DNA from: Nocardia seriolae NBRC 15557
Lineage (GTDB): Bacteria; Actinomycetota; Actinomycetes; Mycobacteriales; Mycobacteriaceae
Direction of reading: 5' to 3'
DNA: 54,862 nucleotides
Assembly: GCF_007990715.1 (NCBI RefSeq)
Contig: NZ_BJWY01000036.1
Location: 1 to 54,862 of the forward strand
In this document: positions 30,944 through 39,669 of the stretch, piece after piece
How the letters are laid out: each line of letters begins with the position of its first letter
Numbering within the stretch: position 1 is the first letter of the stretch
Notes under the pieces: model-generated
What the model was told of the DNA's origin: nothing
What the model saw: only the letters and a program-made list of their open reading frames with translations
Database searches by the model: none
Position numbers and translations under genes: made by a program

Positions 30944-31654
30944 ATGTGCGAAGGCTATGGACTGATCGCATCTTTCGAAGCCGGGACCGGGTCCCGCCCC
31001 GAAGTCCCGGACCCGGTCCAGCCCAGCCTGAGCCGCACCGACGACGGAATCTGGGTCATCCTGGCGCACAAGGTGGCCCACCGCATCGAGGGCAAGGACC
31101 TGTTCGTCCCCGCCACCGGCGGTGACCCCTACCCCCTCGACGCCATCGCCCAGTGCCGCCGCGGCGCCACCCACCCGGCCCCCGACCCGAACTGCACCTG
31201 CGGCTTCCACGCCGTCTCCGAATCCGCCCCCGAACCCTACGGCGGCCGCTTCACGGTCCTGTCCGTAGCCCTCTCCGGCCGCATCCTCGCCGCCCACTGG
31301 ACCCACGGCGGCATCCTCTTCCGAGCCGAACGCCAAACGGTCCTAACCTTCACCGACACCACCGTCCCCGACCCCATCCGAGTCCCGGACTACCCACCCC
31401 AACCCCCCACCCCACCCACCGAACCCAGCGGCCGCACCGCCCGCCTCCGCTCCCCCCGCCCCCGCGACCTCGACAGCGCGGCCCTACGCCTGCCGGTCAC
31501 CCCACCCCCATTCGTCCGCCTCGCCGACGACGCCGGCTACTGCGCATTCACCCCCGCCCACACCACTTCGGCCCGCACCGCCGCGGCCCCGCCCAACCCA
31601 ACCCCGGAATACCGGGCTGGTCGCCACCCCCACTCCCCGCTGCTATCCCACTAG
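30944..31654 (+). CDS. Hypothetical protein with Cys/His zinc-type motif
   Basis: A 236-residue protein with AGGAAA before ATG 30944. Residues 71-89 contain C-x5-H-x6-C-x-C-G-F-H (Cys71, His77, Cys84, Cys86, His89), a compact motif (PDPNCTCGFHA) that recurs in short actinobacterial proteins of unknown role and is likely to hold zinc. The second half (about 140 on) is Pro/Thr/Arg-rich and disordered; its DNA from about 31350 is extremely C-rich on the plus strand. Separated from argR by 90 bases containing GATAAT-like sequence flanked by CCGCA/TGCGG. No function can be given. Confidence 0.55.
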   Translation: MCEGYGLIASFEAGTGSRPEVPDPVQPSLSRTDDGIWVILAHKVAHRIEGKDLFVPATGGDPYPLDAIAQCRRGATHPAPDPNCTCGFHAVSESAPEPYGGRFTVLSVALSGRILAAHWTHGGILFRAERQTVLTFTDTTVPDPIRVPDYPPQPPTPPTEPSGRTARLRSPRPRDLDSAALRLPVTPPPFVRLADDAGYCAFTPAHTTSARTAAAPPNPTPEYRAGRHPHSPLLSH

Positions 31655-31667
31655 CGCGTCCCGATCG

Positions 31668-31726
31668 TCGAGCGGCACAAATTTGGGTGATTTGTCCGGA
31701 ATTGTCCTCCGGGATGTGCCACTCGA
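31668..31726. repeat. Nested inverted repeat between convergent genes
   Basis: TCGAGCGGCACA (31668-31679) and TGTGCCACTCGA (31715-31726) pair at 11 of 12 positions around a 35-base interior that holds a smaller CCGGA/TCCGG stem. It lies between the stops of the Cys/His protein gene and the DUF2786 gene. It may be a terminator or another structured element; the rest of this 210-base gap shows nothing else. Confidence 0.4.
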
Positions 31727-31864
31727 TGACCACGCCTGTGGATGTGGGCGGGGTGGGTGTTTTCTGTGATCGCAGTCGCGATTGTGGCTGTGAGATACGT
31801 ATGGATGATGGAGCCCACGTCGCCGACCTAGGGCGACCGGCCGACAATCGCGTGCCGAATTCGG

Positions 31865-33097
31865 TCAGGTGTCGAGGTGGGCGTGGTCGGCGGCGGCGCG
31901 GCCGGCGGTCCAGCCTTCGGCGCTGCGGATGGTGACGCCTCGGGTGCGGGATTGCGGGAAGAGGGCTTCGAGGGCGGTGTCGACGGCTTGTCGGTGGGAG
32001 GCCAGGACCGGGAGGAGGCGTTCGGGGTGTGGGGAATTCGCGATGGTGGTGGCGGTGGCTGCCTCGAGGCGTTCGCCGATTCGGGTGGCGTAGGCGATGA
32101 GGAAGGCTTTGCGGAAGGGGCGGGTGCGGGCGTCGTCGGTGCGGAGGTCCTGGTTGCCGGTGGCGATCATGGCTCGGGTGGACTGGAGGAGTAGTGAGGT
32201 GGTGAGGAGTTCTACGGCTTCCAGGTCCGGCTCGTCGCCGACGATGGTCACGAAGCCCCAGGAGGAGGCGAAGATGGCGCGGGCGCGATTGGCCTTGGCC
32301 ACCACGTCGACCAGCAGGGCCTTGGCGTCGGTGTAGGGGGTGTCGAGCCAGATGCGTTGAGCGCCCGGTAGATCGGGGGTGGGGGTGGTGGCGTCGAGGA
32401 GTACGCGGTCGAGGGCGTACTTGGTCATGAGTTCCTGGGCCTTGGCCGAGAGGGTTTCGGCCTCTTCGGGGAAGGAGGTCGATTCGGCCTTGGCGAGCAG
32501 GCCGCGGACTCGGCCGAGGACCTTTTCGTCGACGTGGTGGTGGACGGTGCCGGGGGGACGGGCGGTGCCCGGCAGGGGCCTGATGAGTTCCAGCTTCGGA
32601 AGCAGCAGGAGCAGGGCGAGGGCTTCGATGACCGTGGTGACGGCCTCCGCGCCGGTCAGCATGTGCTTGTTCGTCCATTGGGCGAGATGCGGTGCCGAGT
32701 CCGACCACCAGACGTCGGCGTCGAGGTCGCGGAGTTGGCCGGTCCAGGTCTCGTCGATGGTGGCGGGGTCGAAAGTGGCCGTGTAGGAGGCCATTACGTC
32801 GGTGAGGAAGCTCTGTGCGAAGTCGTCGGCGCGGCGGCGGGCGGCCTGATGGATATCGGCCGGGAGCCAGCCGTTCCCGAAGGCCCTGGCGAGGACGTTC
32901 CGGCCCGCCAGCGCGGCGCCCTCGGCCACCTCGGGGGCGAGGGCGCCGCGACCGGCCAGTTTCCCGGCCGACCGTTTGGCGACCGCCGCATCGCCGCGCG
33001 GCGTCTTGCCGCGCGCCCCGCGCTGGGCCGACTGCACGGCGGCGGCCACGATCGCGTCGGCGATCTGCGGTGCGGTCGATGGCGTGGCGCCGGGCAT
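31865..33097 (-). CDS. DUF2786 domain protein
   Basis: About 410 residues from ATG 33097 (GAGG a few bases upstream); a start at 33130 has no ribosome site. The N-terminal half is helical with an Ala/Arg-rich stretch; the centre (about 190-225) has the DUF2786 pattern KVLGRVRGLLAKAESTSF then EEAETLSAKAQELMTKYAL. The following segment (VDVVAKANRARAIFASSWGF, VGDEPDLEAVELLTTSLLLQ) is typical of the long actinobacterial form. Function unknown. It lies beside, and on the same strand as, the MMPL gene but there is a 60-base gap and no sign it belongs to the cluster. Confidence 0.7.
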   Translation of the reverse strand: MPGATPSTAPQIADAIVAAAVQSAQRGARGKTPRGDAAVAKRSAGKLAGRGALAPEVAEGAALAGRNVLARAFGNGWLPADIHQAARRRADDFAQSFLTDVMASYTATFDPATIDETWTGQLRDLDADVWWSDSAPHLAQWTNKHMLTGAEAVTTVIEALALLLLLPKLELIRPLPGTARPPGTVHHHVDEKVLGRVRGLLAKAESTSFPEEAETLSAKAQELMTKYALDRVLLDATTPTPDLPGAQRIWLDTPYTDAKALLVDVVAKANRARAIFASSWGFVTIVGDEPDLEAVELLTTSLLLQSTRAMIATGNQDLRTDDARTRPFRKAFLIAYATRIGERLEAATATTIANSPHPERLLPVLASHRQAVDTALEALFPQSRTRGVTIRSAEGWTAGRAAADHAHLDT

Positions 33098-33157
33098 GGG
33101 TCCTCGGATTCGTCGGGGGATCCGCGCCATTCTACGGCGGGCGGTAGTAGCGGTTGA

Positions 33158-35350
33158 TCACCCGGCTTCCAGCGGTACCGGCTCCGGTGTGGGGGTTTTT
33201 GCCCTGCCCGGAGCCCACCAGTTGAAGCGGCCCATGGTCTGCATGAGCGCCGGGACCAGAATGGTCCGGATGACGGTCGCGTCGACCAGGACGGCCAGGG
33301 TGAGGCCGAGGCCGAACAATTGGACGAAGGAGACGTGGGCGAAGACCATCCCCACGAAGGCGATGGCCAGCAGGGCCGCGGCGGCGGTGAATATCCGTGC
33401 GGTGCGGGCGATTCCGACGGCGACGGCGCGGCCGGTCTCGCCCGAGGCGAGATACTCCTCGCGGATGCGCGAGAGCAGGAACACCTCGTAGTCCATCGAG
33501 ACCCCGAAGGCCAGGCAGAACATGAGGATCGGCATGGTGGGGACCAGATAGCCGGTCGGGGTGAATCCCAGTGCGCCCGATAGGTGCCCGTCCTGGAAGA
33601 TCCACACCATCGCGCCGAAGGTGGCCGCCAGGGAGAGCACCGTCAGCACCAGCGCCTTGATCGGCAGCACCACGCTGCGGGTGAACACCAGCAGCACCAG
33701 GAACATCGACACCGCGATCATTTTCAGCGCCAATGGAACCCGGGCCGCGAGTGCGTGTACCGAGTCGGCGTTGCGGGCGGCCGGTCCGCCGAACAGCACC
33801 CGACCGGGTGCGGGAACGGCGCGCAGCCGGTCGAGCTGTTCGGTGGCCGCCGTCGAATACGGGTCGAGGCGGGTGCCGATGCGCAGATACGTGCCGGCAT
33901 CCCCGGCCATCACCGATTGTGCTCCGGCCAAAGGCAATCCACCGGCGTACACGCCGCCGCTGGACAGCACCGAGCTGACGCCCGGCACCTGCGACAGGGA
34001 GCGTGCGTAGTCGCTCACCCGCGCGGTATCGCCGTGGGTGTCGGGCAGCACCGCGAGAATGCCCGCGGTGAGGTTCTCGGAAAACTCGGTGCGCGAGGCG
34101 TCGCCGACCTCCCGGCTCGATCCCGAAGCCAGCACCCGATCGTCGGCCCAGCCGAAATGCACCGACAGGAACGGTGATCCGAGCAGCAGCAGCGCCACCA
34201 CCACGGCGACGATCGCGACCACCGGACGACGCATCACGGCCGTGGCGAAGCGATACCAGCGATCCCGCTCGACGGGCGTGGGCACCGGGTCCGGACGGCC
34301 CAGCCGACGCCGCAGATACCGGCGCACATCCAGTGCCTCGACCCGGGAACCCATGAGCGCCAACGCCGCCGGGAGCACGAGCAGCGTCGTGAACACCGCC
34401 GCAGCGAGCACCGCCAGCCCCGCGTACGCGAACGAGCGCAGGAAATACAGCGGGAAGACCAGCAGCGCGGCCAGCGCAAGCGCCACGGTCAGACCGGAAT
34501 ACAGCACGGTGCGCCCGGCCGTGCGCACGGTGGTGGTCACGGCCGCGGCGGTGTCGGCACCTCCGGCCAGCTCCTCCCGGAACCGGCTCACCATGAACAG
34601 GCTCGAGTCCAGTGCGACGGCCAGCCCGAGCGCGGTGGTCATGTTCAACGCGAAGATCGAGACGTCGCTGACCGCGGCCAGCACCCGCAGCACCGCCAGT
34701 GCCGCGCCGATGGTCACCACACCCACCAGCAGCGGGAGTATGGAGGCGACCAGGCTGCCGAACACCAGCACCAGCGCGATACCGGCCAGCGGAATGGCGA
34801 TGGATTCGATGAGCACCAGGTCGAGGGTGATCTGCTTGCTCATCTGCGCCAGCGCGACCGCCTCACCACCCGCCCGGATCGAGAAGCCGTCACGGCTGCC
34901 GTTGTATCTGTCGGCCAGCGCACCGGCCAGCTTCGGCGCGGCGGTATCGTCACCGCGCGCGTAGGCCACCAGGACGGCGCTGTGGTGATCCTTGCTCAGC
35001 AGGGCGGGCCGCACCTCGGGTGCGACACTCCAATACGACTGCACGCCTTGCAGATCCGGATTCCCGGTGAGCTCCGCGGTGAGGAGCTGCCCCACGGCGG
35101 TGGCGGCGGGTGCGTCGATTCCGTCGGCCGCGGTGAGGATCAGCACCACATTCGGCGCGGCCCCCGGAAAATTCTGTTCGAGATACCGGTCCACCCAGGT
35201 GGATTCGGCATCGGGGGCCTGGAAACCCCCGGACTTCAAGTGCATCGGGGCCGACCAGCCGATGGCATAGCAGGCGACGGCGGCCAGTCCCGCCAGGATG
35301 AGCACGGCCCGCGCCCGCCGCCGGGCGAACTCGGCGATCAGCAATAGCAT
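33158..35350 (-). CDS. MMPL family transporter (RND superfamily)
   Basis: A 730-residue exporter with two repeats of one plus five membrane segments and two large extracellular loops. Proton-relay sites occur at GLAVALDSSLFMVSRFREEL in the first repeat and FGVSMDYEVFLLSRIREEY in the second. The first site has Asp-Ser in place of the usual Asp-Tyr, the second is canonical. MMPL proteins export lipids or lipid-like polyketides. It ends the leftward cluster, 6 bases after an SDR gene, so it is the likely exporter of the product made by the type II PKS genes; that is inference from position. Confidence 0.85.
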   Translation of the reverse strand: MLLLIAEFARRRARAVLILAGLAAVACYAIGWSAPMHLKSGGFQAPDAESTWVDRYLEQNFPGAAPNVVLILTAADGIDAPAATAVGQLLTAELTGNPDLQGVQSYWSVAPEVRPALLSKDHHSAVLVAYARGDDTAAPKLAGALADRYNGSRDGFSIRAGGEAVALAQMSKQITLDLVLIESIAIPLAGIALVLVFGSLVASILPLLVGVVTIGAALAVLRVLAAVSDVSIFALNMTTALGLAVALDSSLFMVSRFREELAGGADTAAAVTTTVRTAGRTVLYSGLTVALALAALLVFPLYFLRSFAYAGLAVLAAAVFTTLLVLPAALALMGSRVEALDVRRYLRRRLGRPDPVPTPVERDRWYRFATAVMRRPVVAIVAVVVALLLLGSPFLSVHFGWADDRVLASGSSREVGDASRTEFSENLTAGILAVLPDTHGDTARVSDYARSLSQVPGVSSVLSSGGVYAGGLPLAGAQSVMAGDAGTYLRIGTRLDPYSTAATEQLDRLRAVPAPGRVLFGGPAARNADSVHALAARVPLALKMIAVSMFLVLLVFTRSVVLPIKALVLTVLSLAATFGAMVWIFQDGHLSGALGFTPTGYLVPTMPILMFCLAFGVSMDYEVFLLSRIREEYLASGETGRAVAVGIARTARIFTAAAALLAIAFVGMVFAHVSFVQLFGLGLTLAVLVDATVIRTILVPALMQTMGRFNWWAPGRAKTPTPEPVPLEAG

Positions 35351-35356
35351 TCGCGC

Positions 35357-36283
35357 TCACCGCCGTTCGACCGGGGGCACGCCGCGTGCGGCCCCGACCA
35401 GTTCTTCGGAGACCCGCCAGAGCTCGGCGGCCCGGTCCGGATCGTAGGACTCGGGAGAGCTGGTGACCTCGGCATTGCCGGTGAAGTACTTGCCGGTGGT
35501 ATCCGCGAGCTCGGGTGCGGTGGCCAGCCACGCGAGATCGGCCGCCGACCGGGCGACGGTACGGGCAATGGGCACGATTCGGATGAGCACGGGCGCGAGC
35601 AGCCCGAACCCGATGCGGACGGGCGCGGGATAGCCGCGCGACAATCCGGTTTCCGGCATCAGCCCCGGATCGAAGGCGTTGACGGTGATCCCACGCCCGG
35701 CCCAGCGCCGCGCGAGCTCGTGTGTGAAGTACACATTGGCGAGTTTGCTGGTGGCATAGGCGATTCTGCCGTCGCGCCCGGCCCCCTCGCCGGGTGTCGC
35801 CAGTTCCCGGGGCGCACGCCAGCGCGGCGCGGGGAAGCCCATGGACTTGCGCGGTCCCTGATGCACATCGCTGGACACCACCACGACCCGCGAGCCCGCC
35901 GCCAGCAGATCCGCGCATCCGGTGACGAGCGCGAAATGCCCGAGATGATTGACGGCGAAGGTGAGTTCGAACCCGTCCGCCGAGGTCCGCATCCGGTCCA
36001 CGATCTGCAACCCCGCATTGCACACGATCGCGCCGAGCCCGGGCTGTTCCCGGCGGTGCAGCGCCTCGACGGCCGCCGCGACCGAATCCAGCGAGGCCAG
36101 TTCCAGCTCCAGCAGCTCGATCTCGGCCCCGGGCGCGTGCTCGCGGATCAGTGTCCGCGCGGCCTCGGCCCGCTCCGTGTCGCGGCATCCGAGAATCAGT
36201 GGAATACCTTCGGCTGCAAGGCAGTTCGCTGTCTCGAGGCCGAGTCCCGACGAAGCGCCGGTAATGAGAACCGGAGGCTTCAT
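35357..36283 (-). CDS. Short-chain dehydrogenase (retinol dehydrogenase-like)
   Basis: About 308 residues from ATG 36283, which overlaps the stop of the DUF2505 gene (ATGA) and has GGAG 8 bases upstream. Motifs: VLITGASSGLGLETANCLA, NAGLQIVDR, VVVVSSDVH, and the active-site YATSKLANV. This is the branch containing retinol dehydrogenases and protochlorophyllide reductase-like SDRs. A tailoring or lipid-handling role in the cluster is plausible but not proven. Confidence 0.75.
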   Translation of the reverse strand: MKPPVLITGASSGLGLETANCLAAEGIPLILGCRDTERAEAARTLIREHAPGAEIELLELELASLDSVAAAVEALHRREQPGLGAIVCNAGLQIVDRMRTSADGFELTFAVNHLGHFALVTGCADLLAAGSRVVVVSSDVHQGPRKSMGFPAPRWRAPRELATPGEGAGRDGRIAYATSKLANVYFTHELARRWAGRGITVNAFDPGLMPETGLSRGYPAPVRIGFGLLAPVLIRIVPIARTVARSAADLAWLATAPELADTTGKYFTGNAEVTSSPESYDPDRAAELWRVSEELVGAARGVPPVERR

Positions 36284-36783
36284 GCGGCGTTCTCCAGCCA
36301 CTTCATGGTGAACTCGTCGATGGCGGCCGCGGTGCTGGTGAAGGTCTTGCCCATATCGGCCTCGATCAGCCTGCCGATCAAGGGAACTCGCGCCTCGATG
36401 GTGCCGTTCATGGCGAATTCGCAGCCCGCGTCGGTGCGGCGCACCAGCAGATCGGCCCCGAGCTTGATGGTCATGCCCTCCACCTGCCCGTCCATCCGCC
36501 CCCGCGCGACCCCGTCCACCGGTTCGGACCAGGTCTCGCTGTAGCGGTAGCGCACCCCGTTGGGCCGGAAGGTGGCCGCCGGGCCCGGCAGCGAGGAGGC
36601 CGGGATGACGGTGTTCACCGCGACCAGGGTGCCGGTCGGCGTGACCTCGAACGCGGCCAATTCCGCTTCCGGGCCGTCGATTTCGTGAATCCGCCGCTCC
36701 CAGTACTCACGGGTGCCCAGGGCGGTGTGGAACAGGGTGTCCGGATATGGATACGGGGTGGTGTGCTGCACGGAACGCGGCAT
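36280..36783 (-). CDS. DUF2505 family protein
   Basis: A 167-residue protein of the START-like, DUF2505 type: SVQHTTPYPYPDTLFHTALG at the N-terminus, ERRIHEIDGPEAELAAFEVT, then LIGRLIEADMGKTFTSTAAA near the end. Such helix-grip proteins bind hydrophobic ligands; some type II PKS cyclases use the same fold, so a cyclase or carrier role is conceivable here, but DUF2505 proteins also occur outside such clusters. It lies 2 bases after the SARP gene stop. Confidence 0.65.
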   Translation of the reverse strand: MPRSVQHTTPYPYPDTLFHTALGTREYWERRIHEIDGPEAELAAFEVTPTGTLVAVNTVIPASSLPGPAATFRPNGVRYRYSETWSEPVDGVARGRMDGQVEGMTIKLGADLLVRRTDAGCEFAMNGTIEARVPLIGRLIEADMGKTFTSTAAAIDEFTMKWLENAA

Positions 36784-36785
36784 GG

Positions 36786-38534
36786 TCAGTCTCCCAGGTG
36801 CTTTGCGTAGATGCGATGGATGTCGAGCATTCGGTAGAGCGCGCGGTCGGCCTCGTCCCGCCCGACCTCTGACAGCAGGTAGGCGTCGACGAGCCGGTCC
36901 AGGGCGTCCTCCACCTCTTCCGCGCTGAGGCCGGGCTGTTCGGGCGCGGTGAATTCGGTTCCGGGCGCGGTCCTTCGGCCCAGCTGGCGGAACACCTCGG
37001 CGGCGGTGCTGTCGAGCCGGTCGAAGGTCAGGTCCAGGCTGGCCCGGATGTCGAGCGCCTGATACGACACCACTTCCAGGCGGCGCTGCTCGTCGCTGAT
37101 CCGGGCCAGTATGCGGGCGAAGGTCCAGTGCGGCCGCGCCGACATGCGGCAGGCGACCGCGCGCAGCGCCAGCGGAATGCCCGAGCAGTGCTCGGCCACC
37201 GACCCGGCGTCCTCCCATTCGGGCAGCACCCGCGCCCGCCCGACGGTCGCCACCAGCATCTGCAGACCCTGGGTGCGCGACAGCTCGCGCAGCACGAAGG
37301 TCCGGACGGTGGTGAGCCCCAGGGCGAATCGGCTGGTGATGAGCGCGGTACTGGAGCCGCCCGCGGGCAACAGCGGAATGATCTGGGATTCGGTGACGGC
37401 ATTGTCGAGGATGACCAGCACCCGCCGCCGCGCCAGCCGGGCGCGATACAGGTTGGCGCGCTCGGCCAGCGTCGCGGGCATCGCGTCCGCCGGTACGCCG
37501 AGTGCCGTCAGCATGCGACCGAGCACCGTCTCCGGGGTGGTGTTCGGCCCGTCGGCCAGGTCGGCGTAGAGCAGTCCCTCGGGGAAGCGGTCGCGCAGGC
37601 AGTCGGCGGCCTGTAGCGCCAGCGCGGTCTTGCCGACGCCCGCACCGCCGGTCACCAGCACCGGTCGCGGCGACGGCTCATCGGTGAGCATGCCGGTGAG
37701 GGTGGCCAATTCGGCGTCGCGGCCGCTGAATCCGAGCGGGGCCAGCGGCAGCGTGTCGGGCGCGACGCCCAGCGTGACCGTGGGCGGGTCGCCGCGCAGG
37801 ATCTGACCGTGCAGCTCCCGCATGCCCGGGCTGGGATCCGCGCCGAGCTCCTCGGCGACCAGCCGGCGGGCCAGTTCGTACTGCCGCAGCGCCTGGGCGG
37901 TCTCGCCATTGAGGAAGTAGGCGCGAATCAGGCGCTCCTGCAACCCTTCCACCAGCGGCTCCTCCAGCAGCGCGGTTTGCAGCCGGTTGATCACCAGGGA
38001 ATGGTTGCCGCGGCGGATCTCGGCGTCGGCCCAGTCGCCGGTCACCTCGTGCTTGAGCCGGTGCAGGGAATCGCTGAGGCGGCGCGCCCATTCGCTGTCC
38101 AGCCCGGTCATGGCGCTGCCGTTCCACAGGTTCAGCCCCGCGGCCAGCTGTTCGACGCGATCGGGATCGTCGATATCGGTGGCGCGGGCACGGTCCACCA
38201 GATCCATGAAGTGCCACAGATCGACCGAATCCGGTGGGGTGGAGAGCATGTAGCCGCCGGAGCCGCGATTCACCTGCACGGGCGGGCCGCCGATCCCGGC
38301 CGTGGCCTCGGTCAGCAGCCCGCGCAGCCGGGCGACATAGGTGTAGACCGCGTCCCGGGCGGCGACCGGCGGGGAATCGCCCCAGACCCGGTCGATGAGC
38401 GTGTCGATGGACAGCGGGCGGCCCGAATCCACCAGCAGCGCGGCCAGCAGGCTGCATTGGCGGGGCGGGCCGAGATCCACGGGCTTGCCGTGCACGTGCA
38501 GCTGCACGGGGCCCAGTAGCTTGAACTGAATCAT
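36786..38534 (-). CDS. SARP/AfsR-type transcriptional activator
   Basis: A 582-residue regulator: N-terminal winged-helix DNA-binding domain (MIQFKLLGPVQLHVHGKPVD, GPPRQCSLLAALLVDSGRPL), bacterial transcriptional activation domain with repeats to about 250, then an NB-ARC ATPase (P-loop GGAGVGKT at 296-303, RRVLVILDNAV Walker B, GGSSTALITSR) and a helical end. No TPR tail is present. ATG 38534 replaces an upstream in-frame start because it begins the conserved domain. SARP activators switch on secondary-metabolite operons by binding direct repeats; the 21-bp repeats at 51694-51788 are candidate targets. Confidence 0.85.
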   Translation of the reverse strand: MIQFKLLGPVQLHVHGKPVDLGPPRQCSLLAALLVDSGRPLSIDTLIDRVWGDSPPVAARDAVYTYVARLRGLLTEATAGIGGPPVQVNRGSGGYMLSTPPDSVDLWHFMDLVDRARATDIDDPDRVEQLAAGLNLWNGSAMTGLDSEWARRLSDSLHRLKHEVTGDWADAEIRRGNHSLVINRLQTALLEEPLVEGLQERLIRAYFLNGETAQALRQYELARRLVAEELGADPSPGMRELHGQILRGDPPTVTLGVAPDTLPLAPLGFSGRDAELATLTGMLTDEPSPRPVLVTGGAGVGKTALALQAADCLRDRFPEGLLYADLADGPNTTPETVLGRMLTALGVPADAMPATLAERANLYRARLARRRVLVILDNAVTESQIIPLLPAGGSSTALITSRFALGLTTVRTFVLRELSRTQGLQMLVATVGRARVLPEWEDAGSVAEHCSGIPLALRAVACRMSARPHWTFARILARISDEQRRLEVVSYQALDIRASLDLTFDRLDSTAAEVFRQLGRRTAPGTEFTAPEQPGLSAEEVEDALDRLVDAYLLSEVGRDEADRALYRMLDIHRIYAKHLGD

Positions 38535-38578
38535 GTCTGACGCCTTACTTCCCCCCAATGCCGGTGCGGCGCTACCCA

Positions 38579-39052
38579 TTACATGGATAGCGCCGCGAGA
38601 AACAGTGCGACCAGCGCAATGCCCTGGAGAATGACGCGCACGACGATGACGCTGTCCCAGGTGCGCTGCATCTCCCGGACGTCGGCCGGGACCCGATCGG
38701 CGATGACCGCGGCGGTGAGCTCCTTGTTGACCGGGGCACTGATCCGCGCGTAGATGCCGAGCCAGACCGCCAGGGCCGCCACCGCCAGCGCCGCGAGGAA
38801 GCCCGCGGCCGCGCGGCCGTCGAGAAACGCGATGCCGGTGGCGACGACCGCGGCGAACACCCCGGCCGCGCCCGGGATGGGCATGCGCTTGTCGGCGACC
38901 TCGTGGATGCGGCCGGTGACCGCGGCCAGGGCGCGGTCGTCGAGGCGGGCGAAGGCCGAGCGCAGCACCAGGGCGCAGAAAAAATCGGTGCCGTAGACGA
39001 CCGCGGTCGTCAGAATTGAAATACCAATGGCTGACTGAAATAAGACTTCCAT
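38579..39052 (-). CDS. DUF1772 (anthrone oxygenase-like) membrane protein
   Basis: A 157-residue protein with four hydrophobic helices and the DUF1772 pattern (FCALVLRSAFARLDDRALAA, then APVNKELT and REMQRTWDSVIVVRVILQG). ATG 39052 has AAGGA at spacing 7; a TTG at 39058 is too close to that site. Fungal DUF1772 proteins such as HypC oxidise anthrones to anthraquinones, so in this cluster it may oxidise a polyketide ring; many bacterial members have unknown roles. It leads the unit with SARP, DUF2505, SDR and MMPL. The 206 bases to its right (39053-39258) are AT-richer than the surroundings and probably hold this unit's promoter; I see no clear boxes. Confidence 0.65.
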   Translation of the reverse strand: MEVLFQSAIGISILTTAVVYGTDFFCALVLRSAFARLDDRALAAVTGRIHEVADKRMPIPGAAGVFAAVVATGIAFLDGRAAAGFLAALAVAALAVWLGIYARISAPVNKELTAAVIADRVPADVREMQRTWDSVIVVRVILQGIALVALFLAALSM

Positions 39053-39258
39053 GTGCAAATCCTTAGCGAATTACCAAGGGCAAGAAACGGTTTCGGCCGT
39101 ACCCGCGCCTCGACGTTGTTGGTGATCATCGTTTCACACCGTCGTGACGATTATGTTCCACCCTGTGGGGCAACGCCTTTTATCGGAATGTGATTGTGGC
39201 GATGGCCAGTTTCCGCCCGGTGACCGTTGTGATCGGTTATGGGGCAGTGGATCGTTCG

Positions 39259-39669
39259 CTACTCCCGCAAAGTGGCGGCAACCAGAATTCCGCCGCCCAG
39301 CCCCGCCGCCGTGAGCAGCTCCCAGGCGTCGGGCGGCCCGGTGATGCCCAGGCGTCCGCGCTTATTCAGGGTGACCGTGGCATCCACGAGTTCGAGCGCG
39401 ACGCCGAGCACGAACCAGTGCCGCACCGGATGCCCGCGCCGCAGCGACCACACGGTGCCGAGCCCGATCACCACGTCGCGGGTGCCGAACGCGCGGGTCG
39501 GCAGCGAGGACGCGGTCTCGTCGTACTCGCCGGACCAGGATTTCGAGACGGTCGCCGGTCGGGTGAGCATGCCGGTCCCGATCGCGATCCGGGCCAGCGC
39601 CTGGGACCACGCCAGCTGCCGGACCAGAGCCTGGATCCGGCGGTCGGCAAGCATCGAATTACAGTTCAT
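39259..39669 (-). CDS. Small membrane protein of unknown function
   Basis: A 136-residue protein with hydrophobic segments near residues 25-45, 65-80 and 115-133 and a polar insert (TVSKSWSGEYDETASSLP). A DUF4267-like resemblance is possible but uncertain. ATG 39669 has GAGGAAAA upstream and overlaps the quinone oxidoreductase stop by 11 bases, so it is the last gene of the long leftward PKS operon. A helper role for a membrane-bound tailoring step would fit its position, but the sequence does not show it. Confidence 0.5.
   Translation of the reverse strand: MNCNSMLADRRIQALVRQLAWSQALARIAIGTGMLTRPATVSKSWSGEYDETASSLPTRAFGTRDVVIGLGTVWSLRRGHPVRHWFVLGVALELVDATVTLNKRGRLGITGPPDAWELLTAAGLGGGILVAATLRE

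Noticed and set aside
36280..36783. DUF2505 gene as a certain aromatase/cyclase
   Set aside because: The helix-grip fold is shared but no catalytic residues of TcmN-type cyclases can be identified, so only the family call is given.
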